A stretch of 64,000 nucleotides of DNA from positions 9,440,782 to 9,504,781 of the forward strand of contig CM053328.1 in assembly GCA_028583605.1 (NCBI GenBank), read 5' to 3'. The stretch's first letter is position 1; every line of letters begins with the position of its first letter. The DNA is from Dastarcus helophoroides (taxonomy: Eukaryota; Arthropoda; Insecta; Coleoptera; Bothrideridae). Position numbers and translations under genes: made by a program. Below the pieces are notes generated by a model. The model had not been told where the DNA came from. It ran no database searches and was given only the letters and a program-made list of their open reading frames with translations. Shown in pieces: positions 45,447 through 58,395 of the stretch.

Positions 45447-48400
45447 AACAACAAAAAATATATATTCTTAATATTCAGAAAAGTCGAACTTCTGAAATAA
45501 AGTCAACATTTTTGGAAAAAAATTGCGAAGCGGTTAAAAATTTTTAAATAAATTAAATTTTGGAAAATGTGAAATTTTTTAAAAATTGAAAAATTTGAAT
45601 TTCAAAATTTTTAATATCAAAACAGTCAAAATTTTCAATAAAAATCGGAAAAGTCAATTTTTTTTAAACGTCATTTTCAAGAAGTCGTAATATAAATAAA
45701 AAGTCGAAATTTCAAAATAAGTCAAAATTTTTTAATAATTCGAATTTTAAAAATGTAATTAAAACTTTTAAAAATTTTAAATTTACAAAAAACATCGAAA
45801 TTCCGAATCAAAGTTTTCAATAAGGCGGGGAATTTTTAGAGAAGGTTAAAAAATAGGCCAAAATTTAAAAAAATTTTCGGAAAATTTAAGAACTATGAAT
45901 TAAAGGCAAAATACTCAAAAAACAAACTGAAATTTGAAAATAAGGCGAAATTTGAAAGAAAAAGTCGAATTTTTGATGACAAAAATCGAAATTTTCAGGA
46001 AACGGGAAATTTCGAAAAAGGTCGTATATTTCAAGTCAAAATTTTGAAAAATCCACCTTTCAAAAAATTGATATTTTCAAACACTAAAGTTAAATTTAAA
46101 AAAAATTACATTTATAGAAAAAAATGGGACTACGAAAAATGTCAAATTTTTTAAAAAACCAAATAAATCAAATTTTCAAAAAGGTCAAAACCTTGAGAAA
46201 TAGTCAACATTTTGAAGTTCTCAATTAACGTGGAATTTTTGAAAAAAGTCAAAAAATATTTCAAAATAATTTAAGTTACAAAAAAAAAGAATTTTTTTTC
46301 AAAGTTTTTCAGTTTGAATTTTAAAAATACTCTTTTTTAAAACACCAGCTTTAAAATTGAAATTTAGTTAAAAATCTTGAATTGACCATGCAATTCGTTC
46401 AAAATTTTAAAAATTCGCAATTTAAAATATCAGATTTTTCAAAAACAATTTGAAATTATTAAAACATGAATTTTGTAAGGGCGAAATTTGCAAAAATTCC
46501 AAGTTTCAAGGAAAAGTCAACATTTTGAAAAAAAGCCGACATTTTTAAATAAAGTCTAAATTTTGAAAGATCGAAATTTTCAAAATTTGTCGAAATTTTA
46601 AAAGTCAATGTGATGAAAAAAAAAACTTCGAAAAAAGAGTCCACATTTTGGTAATAAAAGGTTGACATTTTGGTGGTAAAAAGTTGAACTTTTTAAAATA
46701 AGTTTAAATTCTCAAAAAAAGAGGTTAAAGTTTCAAAAATGTGGAAGTTTTGAAAAAATCTAACTTTTAAGAAATCCAAATTTTTAAAAAAAGTCGAATT
46801 TTTTAAATAAAATCTTTACTTAAAAGTCGAAATTTCGAGAAAAAAATGGAAGTTAAAAAAATTAGGAATTTTCGACATTTGGGGGTAAAAGGTTGAATTT
46901 TTAATAAAAGTGGAAATTCTAAGAAAAGTTTAAAAATTTTAGAAAGTCAAAATTTGTAAAAATCTAACTTTTCAGTAAACACTCAATTTAAAAAGAGGGT
47001 CGAATTTTTTCTAATAAATCTTTAGACAAAAGTCGACATTTCGAGAAAAAAAAATGAAATTTTTGAAAAAAGATCCAAAGTTTCACATTTTGGTGCTCAA
47101 AATGTAAAACTATTTTTAAATATCAAAATTTTTTAAAGATTGAAACTTTCAAAATAAGTTGAAATTAAAAAAACCGTTCAAGTAAAAATCGAAATTTTCA
47201 TAAAACGTGGAATTTTGAAAAAGATTGAAAATTTTAAGTTAAAATTTTGAAAAATCCACCTTTTCAAAAAAATCGATATTTTCAAAAATGAGGTTGAATT
47301 TAAAAAAAGTACATTTACATAAAAGACAAGACTACCTTTTCTGAATAATAAAAAAACCGAATTTTCAAAAAAGCCAAAATCTGGAGAAATAATCAAAATT
47401 TTGAACAAAGTTCGAAGTTTTCAAAAAAAGTGAAATTTTTGAAAGTCAAAGTTTTCATAAAAAATTATTTCAAAATAATCTAATTGTAAGTTACAAAAAA
47501 AATTTTCAAATGAATCGAAATTTTAAGAAAAAATCGAAAGTCTGTTACTTTTTAAAAATTTAGAAAAATTCAGAAAAAGTCAAAATTTTGAAAAAAAATG
47601 TCGAAATTTTTGAGGGCGAAAATTTCAAGTCAAAATTTTGAAAAATCCGCCTTTTCAAAAAATCGATACTTTCAAAAACAAAGTTAAATTAAAAAAAGAT
47701 TACATTTAAAAAGGTGACACTACGAAATTAGTCGAATTTTTTGAAAAATAAGAAAAATCAAGTTTTCAAATAAGTCAAAACCTAGAGAAATAGTCAAAAT
47801 TTTCGAAAATTCGAAGTTTTCAAAAAAAGTAGGATTTTTGAAACAGTTTTCACAAAAAAAAATATTTCAAAATAATCCAATTTCCAAAAAAAGATAATTT
47901 TGAAAGGATCGAAATTTTGGGAAAAAATCGAATGTCTGTGTCAATTTCTAAAAAAATTCGAAATACGACGAAATTTTGAAAAAAAAGTCGACATTTTTGG
48001 GAAAAAATCGGAATTTTTGATAAAAAGCCAAATTTTGAAAGAGTAATATTGTCAAAAAATTCGAGAGGTTACAATTAAAAAAAAAAGTGACTATTTTTAA
48101 ATATCAAAATTTGTGAAAGATTGAAACTTTCAAAATAAGTTGAAATTAAAAAAAAATTCGTTCAATAAAAATCGAAATTTTCAGAAAACATGGAAATATT
48201 GAAAAAGATCGACAATTTTAAGTCAAAATTTTAAAAAATCCGCTATGCAAAAAATCAATATTTTTAAAAACAAAGTTAAATTAAAAAAATACATTTGCAT
48301 AAAAAATGAAATTAAAAGTCTAATTTTTTGAAAGAAAAAAAAATGAAATTTTCAAAAAAGTCAAAACCTTGAGAAATAGTCAAAATTTTGAACAAGTTTC

Positions 48401-49189
48401 GAAGTTTTCAAAAGAAATGGAATTTTTGAAAAAAGTCAGTTTTCAATAAAAAAAAGAAAATTTTAGAAAAGATCGAAATTTTGAGAAAAAATCGAAATGT
48501 GTTAATTTCTAAAAATTTCGAAATATTCAGAAAAAGTCGAAATTTTAGAACAAAAGTCGAAATTTTTGAAAAGAAATCCAGATTTTTGAAAAAAGCGAAA
48601 TTTTTGGAAAAAAAGCGACATCGCGAGGAAGTTAAAATTCTTAAAAATTCGAATTCTTAAATAATTGAAACTTTTAAAATATTCAAATTTACAAAAAAAA
48701 AATTCGAGAGGTTAACAGTTAAAAAAAAGGGGCTATTTTTAAATGTCAAAAATTTTAAAAGGTTGAAATTTTCAAAATAAGTTGATATTAAAAAAAAATC
48801 CGTTCAATAAAAATGTAATTCTTCAAGAACATACGTAATTGTTAAAAAGTTAATATTCTGAAGTTATTTTCAATAGAAGTCAGTATTTTCAGAACAAACG
48901 GAATTTTTCAAAACAAGCAGAAATACTCAATAGAAATCGATATTAAAAAAAACTGGAAACATTCAAAAGGGGGCGTAATTTTAAAAAAAGCTTGAGAGAG
49001 GGCGAAACGATTAAGGTGAAAATTCGCAAAAATGTTAAAGTTGGAATTTGCAAAATGTTGAAATTAAAAAGTCTAAATTTAAGAAAAAAGTGAAAATTGT
49101 CAAAAAATATCGATTTTTTTTGGTATTTTTTATAGTTATCAAAACAAACTTTATTAATTAAATAAAATAAACCTTCTTTTTTATTTTAT

Positions 49190-49284
49190 TTCGTTTTGCC
49201 TTAAACAGGGTAATGTAGGGTTCCGGGTGCCCAATCATAGAACGTAAGGTGCCCCCGGGCCTGGGAATTCTCCCGACGGACCTG
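49190..49284. mobile_element. Probable hAT-type right end
   Basis: A GC-rich block in AT-rich surroundings, ending TCTCCCGACGGACCTG (reverse complement CAGGTCCGTCGGGAGA), the style of a hAT terminus. No matching 8 bp duplication was located. Confidence 0.4.
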
Positions 49285-49565
49285 TTTCACAGTTTTTATC
49301 AAAGCGCGTTTTTAAGCAAAACAACAAAACATGTTAGTTGAGAACTTGCTGTCATTCAGCAAACGAATTTCAAGGACATTTAAATAACGAAAATGTTCTA
49401 TCTAAAAGATAAAAAAAATGGAGTAAATAAATAGCAAAGGAGAAACGTAAAGTAAATTTGATTTAAATCAAAGTTTGACAGGACAACTTTTGTAAAAGAA
49501 TTAATTGTCAAAATGTTATACACCTTCTTGATATACACAATTAATAACAAAACAAAAACAAAGAC

Positions 49566-49638
49566 TGCCGAAACCCGGGATCGAACCAGGGACCTTTAGA
49601 TCTTCAGTCTAACGCTCTCCCAACTGAGCTATTTCGGC
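49566..49638 (-). tRNA. tRNA-Phe (GAA), copy 1
   Basis: Seventy-three bases folding as a standard cloverleaf: acceptor GCCGAAA pairs with TTTCGGC, discriminator A, A box TAGCTCAGTTGG, anticodon GAA (49605-49603) in loop CTGAAGA, B box GGTTCGATCCC. No CCA is encoded, as usual in eukaryotes. A T-rich run (TTTGTTTTTG) just 3' can stop RNA polymerase III. It lies in intron 2 of the CDKL2-like gene, on the same strand as that gene, and is identical to copy 2, 178 bases away. Confidence 0.97.
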
Positions 49639-49743
49639 TTATTTATTACTTTAAATTTATAGTGATACGATGCTTATGCAGGTTGTTATCAATCTAGAAA
49701 TTAAATTTCTAATGACGCGTATCTAGACAGAAAAAAAAAAGTG

Positions 49744-49816
49744 TGCCGAAACCCGGGATCGAACCAGGGACCTTTAGATCTTCAGTCTAACGCTCTCCCA
49801 ACTGAGCTATTTCGGC
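49744..49816 (-). tRNA. tRNA-Phe (GAA), copy 2
   Basis: Identical in sequence to the copy at 49566-49638, with intact acceptor stem, A and B boxes and GAA anticodon, followed by a run of ten T as a polymerase III terminator. Its 5' end is only 28 bases from the splice donor of kinase exon 2, so polymerase III factors and the spliceosome would share this stretch. The spacer between the copies is unrelated AT-rich DNA, suggesting a local duplication kept identical by conversion or recency. Confidence 0.97.
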
Positions 49817-49844
49817 GATACAAACAGAAGCATAACATACTTAC

Positions 49845-50039
49845 ATTATTGGAATGGCAATAACTAACTGCTCTCAGAACTTGAAATATCCGTTCTCTAC
49901 AAACTTCATCACCTAAGGAACCTTTCACCCTCTCCATTTCATCTAAAATTGTTCCAGCTAAATATTCGAACACTAAATAGAAACGCTTCTTGTGTCTGAA
50001 CACCTCAATTATCGTAACTAAATTTTCATGTCTTAATTT
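49845..50039 (-). CDS. CDKL2: CDKL2-like kinase, coding exon 2
   Basis: Sixty-five codons in phase 0 between acceptor TACTTTTAG and donor AAT|GTAAGTATG. It follows exon 1 after a 57 bp intron and reads KLRHENLVTIIEVF, then the hinge FYLVFEYLAGTILDEME, then helix E ending in VLRAVSYCHSNN, which leads straight into the catalytic loop of exon 3. Its donor begins an intron of 7.85 kb; a tRNA-Phe gene (49744-49816) starts only 28 bases inside it. Confidence 0.9.
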
Positions 50040-50060
50040 CTAAAAGTAAAATATTGATTA

Positions 50061-50291
<231 letters not shown>

Positions 50292-51269
50292 TCAACTGAA
50301 AAAGAACAGCATACAATATATTTGAATAGCTATTGTGCCTTTTTTACAGGGCCGGTTCTAGAGTTTTGAACGCCCCGCGCAAAACAAAATTTTGCGCCCT
50401 TTCATACAAGAATATACAAATTTACTACAAATTAAAAAAATAGTAAAAAAAAAGCAAAAAATCAAAATTACACAATTAAGAACTGTGTAAAAAATTATTT
50501 ATTTAAAAAATAATACAATAGTTATTTACTTACAAGAGATGCAACCAGTGGCGTGTCGTGACTTTCATTAATGGGGAAAATACTCGGAAACCCTCTTAAA
50601 AAATTAATTACAATTTTGCTTTCAACTGAATTATTACATTGTGAGTGCATCAGCATTCAAAAAGTAATATTTCTTTTTATCGTGTTTCGATTAGTCTAAC
50701 TATCGATCTAAATTCAGAATTTCAAAACAAAATTCAAATTTCGAGAAGATGGTCGAAGAAAACAATTAAAAAATTTTAAATTTAAATCCAGATATTTGTC
50801 CAAATTTATTTGAAAGAAATCCAGATTTTCCAAATTGAAGTTAAACTTTGAATATTATTTCGTTAATGTTCAGTTTAGTTTTTGGACTATTTCAGTTTTC
50901 GAATTTTTCTCTTTAAATTTGTATCTTTACTATTAATTTCGAATGAAAATTCTGCATAAAATCCAAAGGTTAAAATCAAAATTTATGTTAGTGAATTACA
51001 AAAACCATTTTAATCACAAAATGGCACTTGGATAAGAGTTTTTTTTTTCCTGAGATTTTCTTTGAAACTTCAACATTTAAAGGAAATAGCTTTCGAGAAA
51101 ATGGAAATTTTCAAAAACGTTCAAATTATCAAAAGGGCGAAATTTTCAAAAAAAGTCGAAATTTCGCAATAAGTTCAAATTTTCAAATAATTCAAAATTT
51201 TAAATTAAGTCCAAATTTTTAAAATTTGAAGTTATTTAAACGAATTCAAAATTTGCAAAATAGATGAAA

Positions 51270-52060
51270 TTTTGAAACAACGTCGAAACTTTTAATTCAC
51301 AATTTGAAAAGTCCTAATTATCAGAAAGTTGGAATTTCTGAAAAAAGTTGCAATTCCTAAATTAGTCAAAATCTTCAAGAAACTCAAGTTAGGCCACATT
51401 TTTGAAAAATCCATATTTTTGAAAAGAATTCAAAATTTCCAAAAAAAAAAACGTCGAAACTTTCAAGTCACGTTTTTAAAAGTCCAAATTTTGTAAAAGT
51501 TGGAATTTCTAAAAAAAATTGAAATTTCGAAATAAGTCAACATTTTCAGAAAACCCAAAATTTTTAAAATAGGTCCAAATTTTTAAAAATTGAATTAAGA
51601 GAATTCAAAATTTCCAAAACAGTTGAAATTCTGAAAAGACGCCGAAACTTTCAGTAACAGTTTTGAAAAGTCCAAATTATCAAAAACTTTACATTTCTAA
51701 AGAAAGTTAAAATTTCGAAATAAATCAAAATTTTTCAAAAATTCAAAATCTTAAACTAAGTCCAAATTTTTAAAAATTCAATTTTTAAACGAATACCAAA
51801 AATTCCAAAAAAGTTGAAATTCTGAAAAGACGCCGAAACTTTCAAGTAACAATTTTGAAAAGTCCAAATTATCAAAGACTTGGAATTTCTAAAGAAAAAG
51901 TCAAAATTCCGAAATAAATCAAAATTTTAAAATAAGTCCAAGTTTTTAAAAATTCAATTTTTAAACGAATTCGAAAATTCCAAGAGTTGAAATTTTTAAA
52001 CAACGTCGAAACTTTCAAGTCTCAATTCTAAAAAGTCCAAATTTCGCAAAAAGGCTTAAT
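51270..52060. repeat. Tandem array, about five units of 170-190 bp
   Basis: The landmark GTCGAAACTTTCAAGTCAC (with variants) recurs near 51281, 51451, 51640, 51831 and 52003. A single related stretch occurs in hAT-1 near 1760, so the unit predates the amplification. Confidence 0.75.
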
Positions 52061-53558
52061 TTTCAAAAAAGTCAATATTTTAAAACTGTCGAAATTTCCA
52101 CCAAAAGTTGATGTCTCGAAAAATTTAATTTTTTTTAAAAATAGTCAAAATTTTAGGAAAAATTACTAAATTGTAGAGGAAACCAAATTTTCAAAAAAGT
52201 CGAAGTTTTCATCATAATTAAAAATTTAGAGAAACATTCAATTTTTTTTAAAAAGCCAAAACCTTTAAAAAAATCGGAATTTCCAAACAGAAAAGTCGGC
52301 ATTAAGAGAAAAAGTGAAAATTTTGAAAAAAAGAAAATTTTGAAAAGTCTAAGTATATTGTTAAAAGAATTGAAACTTTTAATAATAAATCAAAAGTTGA
52401 AAAAGTCGATTTTTTTTAATATTTAAATTTTCAACAAAATTGAAATGTTACAAAAAAAGTTAAAAATTACAAAGAAATGAGAATTTCGAAATTTTGAGAA
52501 AAAATGGAACTTTGAAAAAATCTAATTTTTGAGAAAAAGTTTTTAAGTCGAAACATTCAAGTCACAATTTTGAAAGGTTCAAATTATCAAAAAGTTGGAA
52601 TTTCTAAAAAAAGTTAAAATTCCCAAATAAGTCAAAATTTTCACTCTCAAATTTTTAAAACACATTTTTTAAAAGAATTTAAAATTTCCAGAAAAGAAAT
52701 TTTGAAAAGATGTCAAGTCACAATTTTGAAAAATCCAACTTTTAAATAAAGTGTCATTTTTTAAAAAGGTAGAAAAAATATAAAAGTAGAAATTTTGAGA
52801 AAAACTTGAAGTTTCGAAAATTTCGAATTTTCCAAAAAAGGTTTAAATTTCCAAACAAGTCGAAATTTTTGAATTGATATTTCAAAAAAGTCGAAATTTT
52901 CACCAAAAGTTCTCGAAAAATTGACTTTTTTAAACAAAAAGTCAAAATTATGGGAAGAAGTACTAAATTGTAGAAAAAAACATTTTTTTTTAAAAGTCGA
53001 AATTTTCATCGTACCTAAGAGTTTCGAAAAACACTCAAGATTTTTAAAACAATCAAAAGCTTTAAAAAAAAATCGAAATTTTCTATCAGAAAAGAAAGTC
53101 AAATGTTTGAAAAAAGAAAGTTTTTAAAAGTTTATATGTTGACGATGTCTACATTGTTAAAAAAGTCGAAATTATCAATAAATCGAAATTTAAAAAAGTC
53201 GAATTTTTAAGGAATATTCAAATTTTCAATAAAAGTAAAACATTTCAAAAAAGTTAAAAAATACACAGAAATCGAAATTTGGAGAAAAAAATTGAAATTT
53301 TGAGAAAGAGTCGAATTTTGACAAAAAATCCAATTTTTCGAAAAAAAAAAACCCCAATTTTCAAAAAAAATCATAATATTTAAATTAATATTTTCAAATA
53401 TAATTCAAAATTCCACAAAAATTTAAATCTTTAAAAAATTTAGGCATTTTTAAAAAATGGTCAAAATGTTACGAAAAAAAAACTAGAATTTAGAAAAAAT
53501 CAAACTTCCAAAAAGTCGACATGTTCGACATAATTAAAAATTTTAAACAAAAATGTAA

Positions 53559-53786
53559 ATTGAAATACAGAACTTGTCCCCTGAAACCAAAAAAGATTAA
53601 AAAACATAACAAAGGTTGCTCTAACGCCGTTTCGACAGCCAAGATGTCATCTTCAGAGAGAAACTGAGCTTGGCTGTCGAAACGCGTTAGAGCAATCTTT
53701 GTTGTGTTTTTTAATCTTTCTTGTTTTCAGGGGACAAGTTCTGTATTTCAATTTTTGAAGATAACCAAGGACCAGTCCGTTCCACC
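53559..53786. mobile_element. Family-b palindromic element b7
   Basis: Arms AATACAGAACTTGTCCCC and the inverted copy, tail GAAGATAACCAAGGACCAG then TCCGTTCCACC. The - strand core is intact (CTGAAGA, GAAAC, helix II GACA/TGTC, one extra base in helix III); the + strand core has lost CTGAAGAT. It is duplicated, with its flanks, as b8. Confidence 0.68.
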
Positions 53787-55580
53787 AAAAAAACTGTAAT
53801 TTTTTTAAGTCAAAATTTTTAAAGGAAATTTTCGAACACAATTTTTATCAGAATTTTAAAAAGAAAAAAAAATTTGGATAGTTTCAATTTTTCGGTCTTA
53901 TTTTTCAAAAATGTTGACATTTTTTGGAAAAAGGTTTAAAAAAGAGTTTTTTTTATATTTTTTAAAAATTCAATTTTTAAAGGAATTGAAAAATTCCAAA
54001 AAAGTTGAAATTTTTTTAAATTGTCGAAACTTTCAAGTCACAATTCTAAAAAGTGGAAAATTTCAAACAGAATATAAAAATAAAAATTTTTAGAAAAAGT
54101 TTTGAACTTCTCAAAAAAGGCCCAAATTTTTAAATCAATATTTTAAAACAGTCGACATTTCCACCAAAAACTGATGCCTCGAAAAATTTAATTTTTTCAA
54201 AAAATGGTCAAAATTTTAGGAAAAGTACTAAATTGTAAAAGAAACCAAATTTTCAAAAAAGTCGAAATTTTCATCATAATTGAAAATTTCGAGAAACACT
54301 CAAGATTTAAAAAAAAGTCTAAATCTTCAAAAAAATCGGAATTTCCGAACTGAAAAATCGACATTAAGAGAAAAGGTCAAAACTTTGGAAAAAAAAATTC
54401 TGAAAAGTCTACATTGTTAAAAAAGTTAAAATTTTCAATAATAAATCGAAATTTAAAAAAGTCTATTTTTTTTTTAAATATTTAAATGTTCAACAAAAGT
54501 GAAATTTTACAATAAAAGTTAAAAATTACAAAGAAATCGAAATTTGGAAATTTTGAGAAGAAAATTGGAATTTTGAAACAAGTCTAATTTTTGGGAAAAA
54601 TCTTGAATATCGAAACTTTTAAGTCAAAATTTTGAAAGGTTCAAATTATCAAAAAGTTAGAATTCCTAAAAAAATGTTGAAATTCTAAAATATGTCAAAA
54701 TTTTCGGAGGCTCAAATTTTTAAAATAAATCCAAATTTTTAAAACTCAAATTTTTTAAAAGAATTTACAATTTCCAGAAAAGAAATTTTGAAAAGACGTC
54801 GAAACTTTCAAGTCACAATTCTGAAAAGTCCAACTTTTAAAAAAAGTGTCAATTTTGTAAAAATTGTAAAATTTTGTAAAAAAGAAGTAGACATTTTGAG
54901 AAAAAATTGAAATTTTGAGAATTTCGAATTTTTCAAAAAGGATTAAATAACCAAAATGGTCGAAATTTTTAAATTAACATTTCAAAAAGTTGAAATCTTG
55001 AAAAAATTGACTTTTAAAAAAGTCAAAATTGTGGAAAGAAGTACCAAACTGTAAAAAAAAACAATTTTTTAAAAAAGTCGAAATTTTCAATCAGAAAAGA
55101 AACTCAAAGTTTTGAAGAAAAAAAGATTTTAAAAGTTTATATGTTGAGATGTCTACATTGTTAAAAGAGTCGAAATTTTCAATAATAAATTGAAATTTAA
55201 AAAAATCGAATTTTTAAAAAATATTCAAGTTTTCAACAAAAGTGAAACTCTTCAAAAAAAGGTAAAACTTACATAGAAATCGAAATTTTTAGAAAAATTA
55301 AAGATTTCGAGAAAAAAATTGAAATTTCGAGAAAGAATCGAATTTTGTCAAAAAATCCAATTTTTCGAAAAAAAAAACCCAATTTTCAAAAAAATCAAAA
55401 TATTTAAATTAATATGTTCAAATATAATTCAAAATTCCAAAAAAAGTTAAATTTTGGAAAAATTTAGACATTTTTAAAAAATGGTCAAAATGTTACGAAA
55501 AAAACTAGATTTCAGAAAAAATCAAACTTCCAAAAAGTCGAAATGTTCGGCACAATTAAAAATTTTAAACAAAAGTGTAA

Positions 55581-55804
55581 ATTGAAATACAGAACTTGTC
55601 CCCTGAAACCAAGAAAATTTAGAAAACACAACAAAGGTTGCTCCAACGCGTTTCGACAGCCAAGATATTATCTTCAGAGAGAAACTGAGCTTGACTGTCG
55701 AAACGCGTTAGAGCAATCTTTATTGTGTTTTGTAATCTTTTTTGGTTTCAGGGGACAAGTTCTGTATTTCAATTTTTGAAAATAACCAAGTCCGTTCCAC
55801 CAAA
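55581..55804. mobile_element. Family-b palindromic element b8
   Basis: Duplicate of b7 with its own changes; 10 bp repeats AAAAGTGTAA flank it (55571-55580, 55805-55814). The tail is shortened (AATAACCAAGTCCGTTCC). The + strand core is deleted, as in b7. Confidence 0.65.
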
Positions 55805-57409
55805 AAAAGTGTAATTTTTTTAAAAAAAGTCAAAATTTTTAAACGAAATGTTCGCACAAATTTGTTGTTAGAATTTTAAAAGAAACCGAAATTTTGGATA
55901 GTTTCAATTTTTTGGTCTTAATTTTCAAAAATGTTGACAGTTTCTGGAAAAAGTTTTGAAAAAAAGTATTTTTGTATATTTTTGAAAAAAAGTAGATATT
56001 TTAAAAAATCTTGAATTGCTCAAATAAAGAGTTCAAATTTTCAACAGAGTCTTTCAGAGTTTTAATTTACAATAAATCGAATCTGGAGAAAAAGTCGAAA
56101 ATTAAAAAAGGTATATATTTTTAAAAAATACAAATTTCAGTCAGAATTTCAAGAAAAGTCCCAACTTTTGGAAAAGGTATCAATTTTGTTATCTAAATTT
56201 GCAAAAAAGGCGAAAATTTTTTAAAAATTCAAAATATTTGAAATTTTCAAAGCCCGATTTTTCAAAAAAGGCTCAAATTTTCAGCAGAAGTAAGTTTTTT
56301 TAAAAAAATCAAAATTTACAAAAAAAGTCGAAATTTCAACAAAGCAGAAATGTTGAGAAATTTTTGAATAAAAGGTAGAAAAACATTCATAAAATCACAA
56401 ATTTGAAAAGTTTAACTTTTTTTAAACTTTTTTAGAAGTTTCCTTTTAGATTGAAATTTTCAATACAGTAAGTTGAAACTTCGAGAAAAAATCAAAGATT
56501 TTGAAAAGGTTAAGATTTTCAAAAATGTTAAAATTTCGAGAAAAACTTTTGAAATTTTAAGAAAAAGTTAGAAGTTTGAAAAAGGGAAGTTTTGAAAAAG
56601 GTAAAAGATTCAATAATAAATTGAATTTTAAAAATCAAATTTTTCAAAAAAGGTAGCAATTTTGAAAGCATTCGACAATAAAACAAATTTATTTGAAAAT
56701 AGTCAACATTTTTAATTAAATTCGAAATGTAGATGCTCTTCCACGACTTAGGAATTTGTACACAAATAGATTCCGATTAATTAGGTCAAAAATTGTTACT
56801 CTACAGTCACAATTGTTAAATTTTGATCATATGCGTTACTTACATCAATAAATAGTGATCGCAGCTGTTGTGCAAATAAAAGATATATTAAAATAAAATA
56901 TATATGGACATTTTCATTTTGCAAGGGAAACTGTGTTTCCCTAGCTTCCATGAAGAACACGCCACTGGATGCAACATATGAAATAGCATGACGAGCGCAT
57001 TTGAAGTTCGAGCAACGAAGGAACGAGAACTTTGAAAAGTAGGTTTTGCTATTCCTAGTTGCAGAAGATTTTTTGTAATGCTATTTGTCAAAAATTTAAT
57101 AACAGTGGTTAATTAAATTAATTTTTTTGAAAATCACACTAGGCAAATTTTATCATACTAATACAGTTGGTACAATTGAATACGCCACGAATCGAAACAA
57201 CATCCGCAATAAAATAAACTTTACTAAATATCGTCATAATTTTATTGCTTACTAAAAAAATCGATGTCTCATAAAAAATGATCAATTTTATTTTGTAAAA
57301 TCTAAAAAAATAATGAATGAAAAAAAATATTTTATTTTTATATTTGTGCCCCCGGGCAGTCGCCCGGCTTGCAGCCCTTTTATCCGAGGCTGCTTCTTTA
57401 ATTAGGAAA

Positions 57410-58010
57410 ATTTTTTTTCCGATATTTGGACAAACTAAAAAATTAATTTCTTTTCCTGAAAATATCCTTTTTGAGCTGCAAGCTTCAAATTTAAAGTTGC
57501 TGCTATTATTTTATTAATAATATACATAACATTTTCAAATTAAAGTCAAAATTTTGAAAAAGGCTCAATCTTAAGAAAACACTTTTTGGACAACTAAGAA
57601 ATGTCAAAATTTCGAGAAAGTGGAAATGTAAAACAGACGAAATTTCCAAAAAGAAATTTTTCTAAAAACAGTTGTAATTTCCACAAGTCGAATTTAGTTT
57701 TAAAAAATGCAACTTTTAAAAATCATGATTTTAGAATTTTTATTTTATTTCAATTTTATCATAACTTTTAAATTTTTCAAAAAATCCATTTTTTAAGATT
57801 TCTTAAAAATATTCTCAGATTGTTTAGATTTCTACTAAAATTTCGATCCAATTTAAAAATCAAATAAACGATTTTTGTGAAAAAGTCTAAAAGAGTTTTT
57901 TCTGATATTTGGACAAGCTAAAAAATTTATTTCTTTTCCTGGAAATATCCATTTTAAGCAGCAAGTTTCGAATTTAAAGTTACTGTTATTATTTTATTAT
58001 TAATATTAAT
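57410..58010. repeat. Direct repeat pair, about 115 bp, 487 bp apart
   Basis: TTTTCCGATATTTGGACAA... at about 57410-57525 and TTTTCTGATATTTGGACAA... at 57897-58010 share CTAAAAAATT and the ATATCC...CAAGTTTC/CAAGCTTC stretch. The intervening DNA is E3-type filler. A local tandem duplication is the simplest reading. Confidence 0.65.
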
Positions 58011-58395
58011 ATCTCAAGTTTTTTTTTCGAAATTTCCATTTATTTCTTAAAATCCAGGCTATTTGTCGCCCCCCACCCCTCCCAATTCGATGTGAGATTC
58101 ATAACTGTGGCTTTCTACATTTTCTGATTTTCATTTTTCGAAAGTTAACAATTTTAGTCTTTCAGATTTATATCCAAATTTTTGGGACATTTTTTTGAGA
58201 CTTTTATCTCGAGTTCAACTCAAAATTTAAAATAAATTTGAATATTTTTTCTGTGCTTATACTATACTTCCATTTTTCTTCCTAATGTGTTGGTTCTAAA
58301 CTCAAAATATTGAATTTTCCTGTCGAAATCTCGACCTTAATAACGTAAAACATAATAATAACATAGTAATTTTAAATTTAAGATGAGGACTAGAA

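Larger units (their letters stand above)
42480..49150. repeat. AT-rich filler in CDKL2-like intron 2
   Basis: About 6.6 kb of A-rich GTCGAAATTTTC motif with irregular higher-order repeats (landmarks of the type TACATTTACATAAAA... ACTAC near 44125, 46110, 47305 and 47702). Two family-b copies are inserted. It probably forms the body of one hAT-type element whose right end is at 49200-49284; the left end is unclear. Confidence 0.55.
52080..55900. repeat. Tandem duplication, about 2.04 kb unit
   Basis: 52090 onward (TTTCCACCAAAAGTTGATG) is matched from 54150 (TTTCCACCAAAAACTGATG). Similarity continues through family-b copies at 53559 and 55581 and beyond, so the duplicated unit carried a family-b element with it. 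Confidence 0.8.
50546..56967. mobile_element. hAT-2: giant non-autonomous hAT element
   Basis: CAGTGGCGTGTC at the left, GAACACGCCACTG at the right, and a perfect 8 bp duplication GATGCAAC (50538-50545, 56968-56975). Same family as hAT-1 by both ends (shared TTAATTA(C/T)AATTTTGCTTTC and CTTCCATGAAGAACACGCC). The 6,422 bp interior is A-rich filler with arrays and two family-b copies. No coding capacity. Confidence 0.93.
50347..57392. mobile_element. hAT-5: element interrupted by hAT-2
   Basis: Starts CAGGGCCGGTTCTAGAG with GCCCCGCGC and ends with GCCCGGCTTGCAGCCC...GAGGCTG. The flanks CTTTTTTA (50339-50346) and CTTCTTTA (57393-57400) match at 7 of 8. Without the nested hAT-2 it would be about 616 bp. 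It lies 83 bp upstream of the kinase ATG, inside a likely 5' UTR intron. Confidence 0.7.

Noticed and set aside
42476..49284. Complete hAT spanning the intron 2 filler
   Set aside because: The right end looks hAT-like, but GAGGGCCCAGTGAG at 42476 matches it poorly and the flanks GATCTTTA and TTTCACAG differ.
57410..58010. Pair of LTRs of a short retroelement
   Set aside because: The 115 bp repeats lack TG...CA ends, a primer-binding site and target duplication; a local duplication explains them better.
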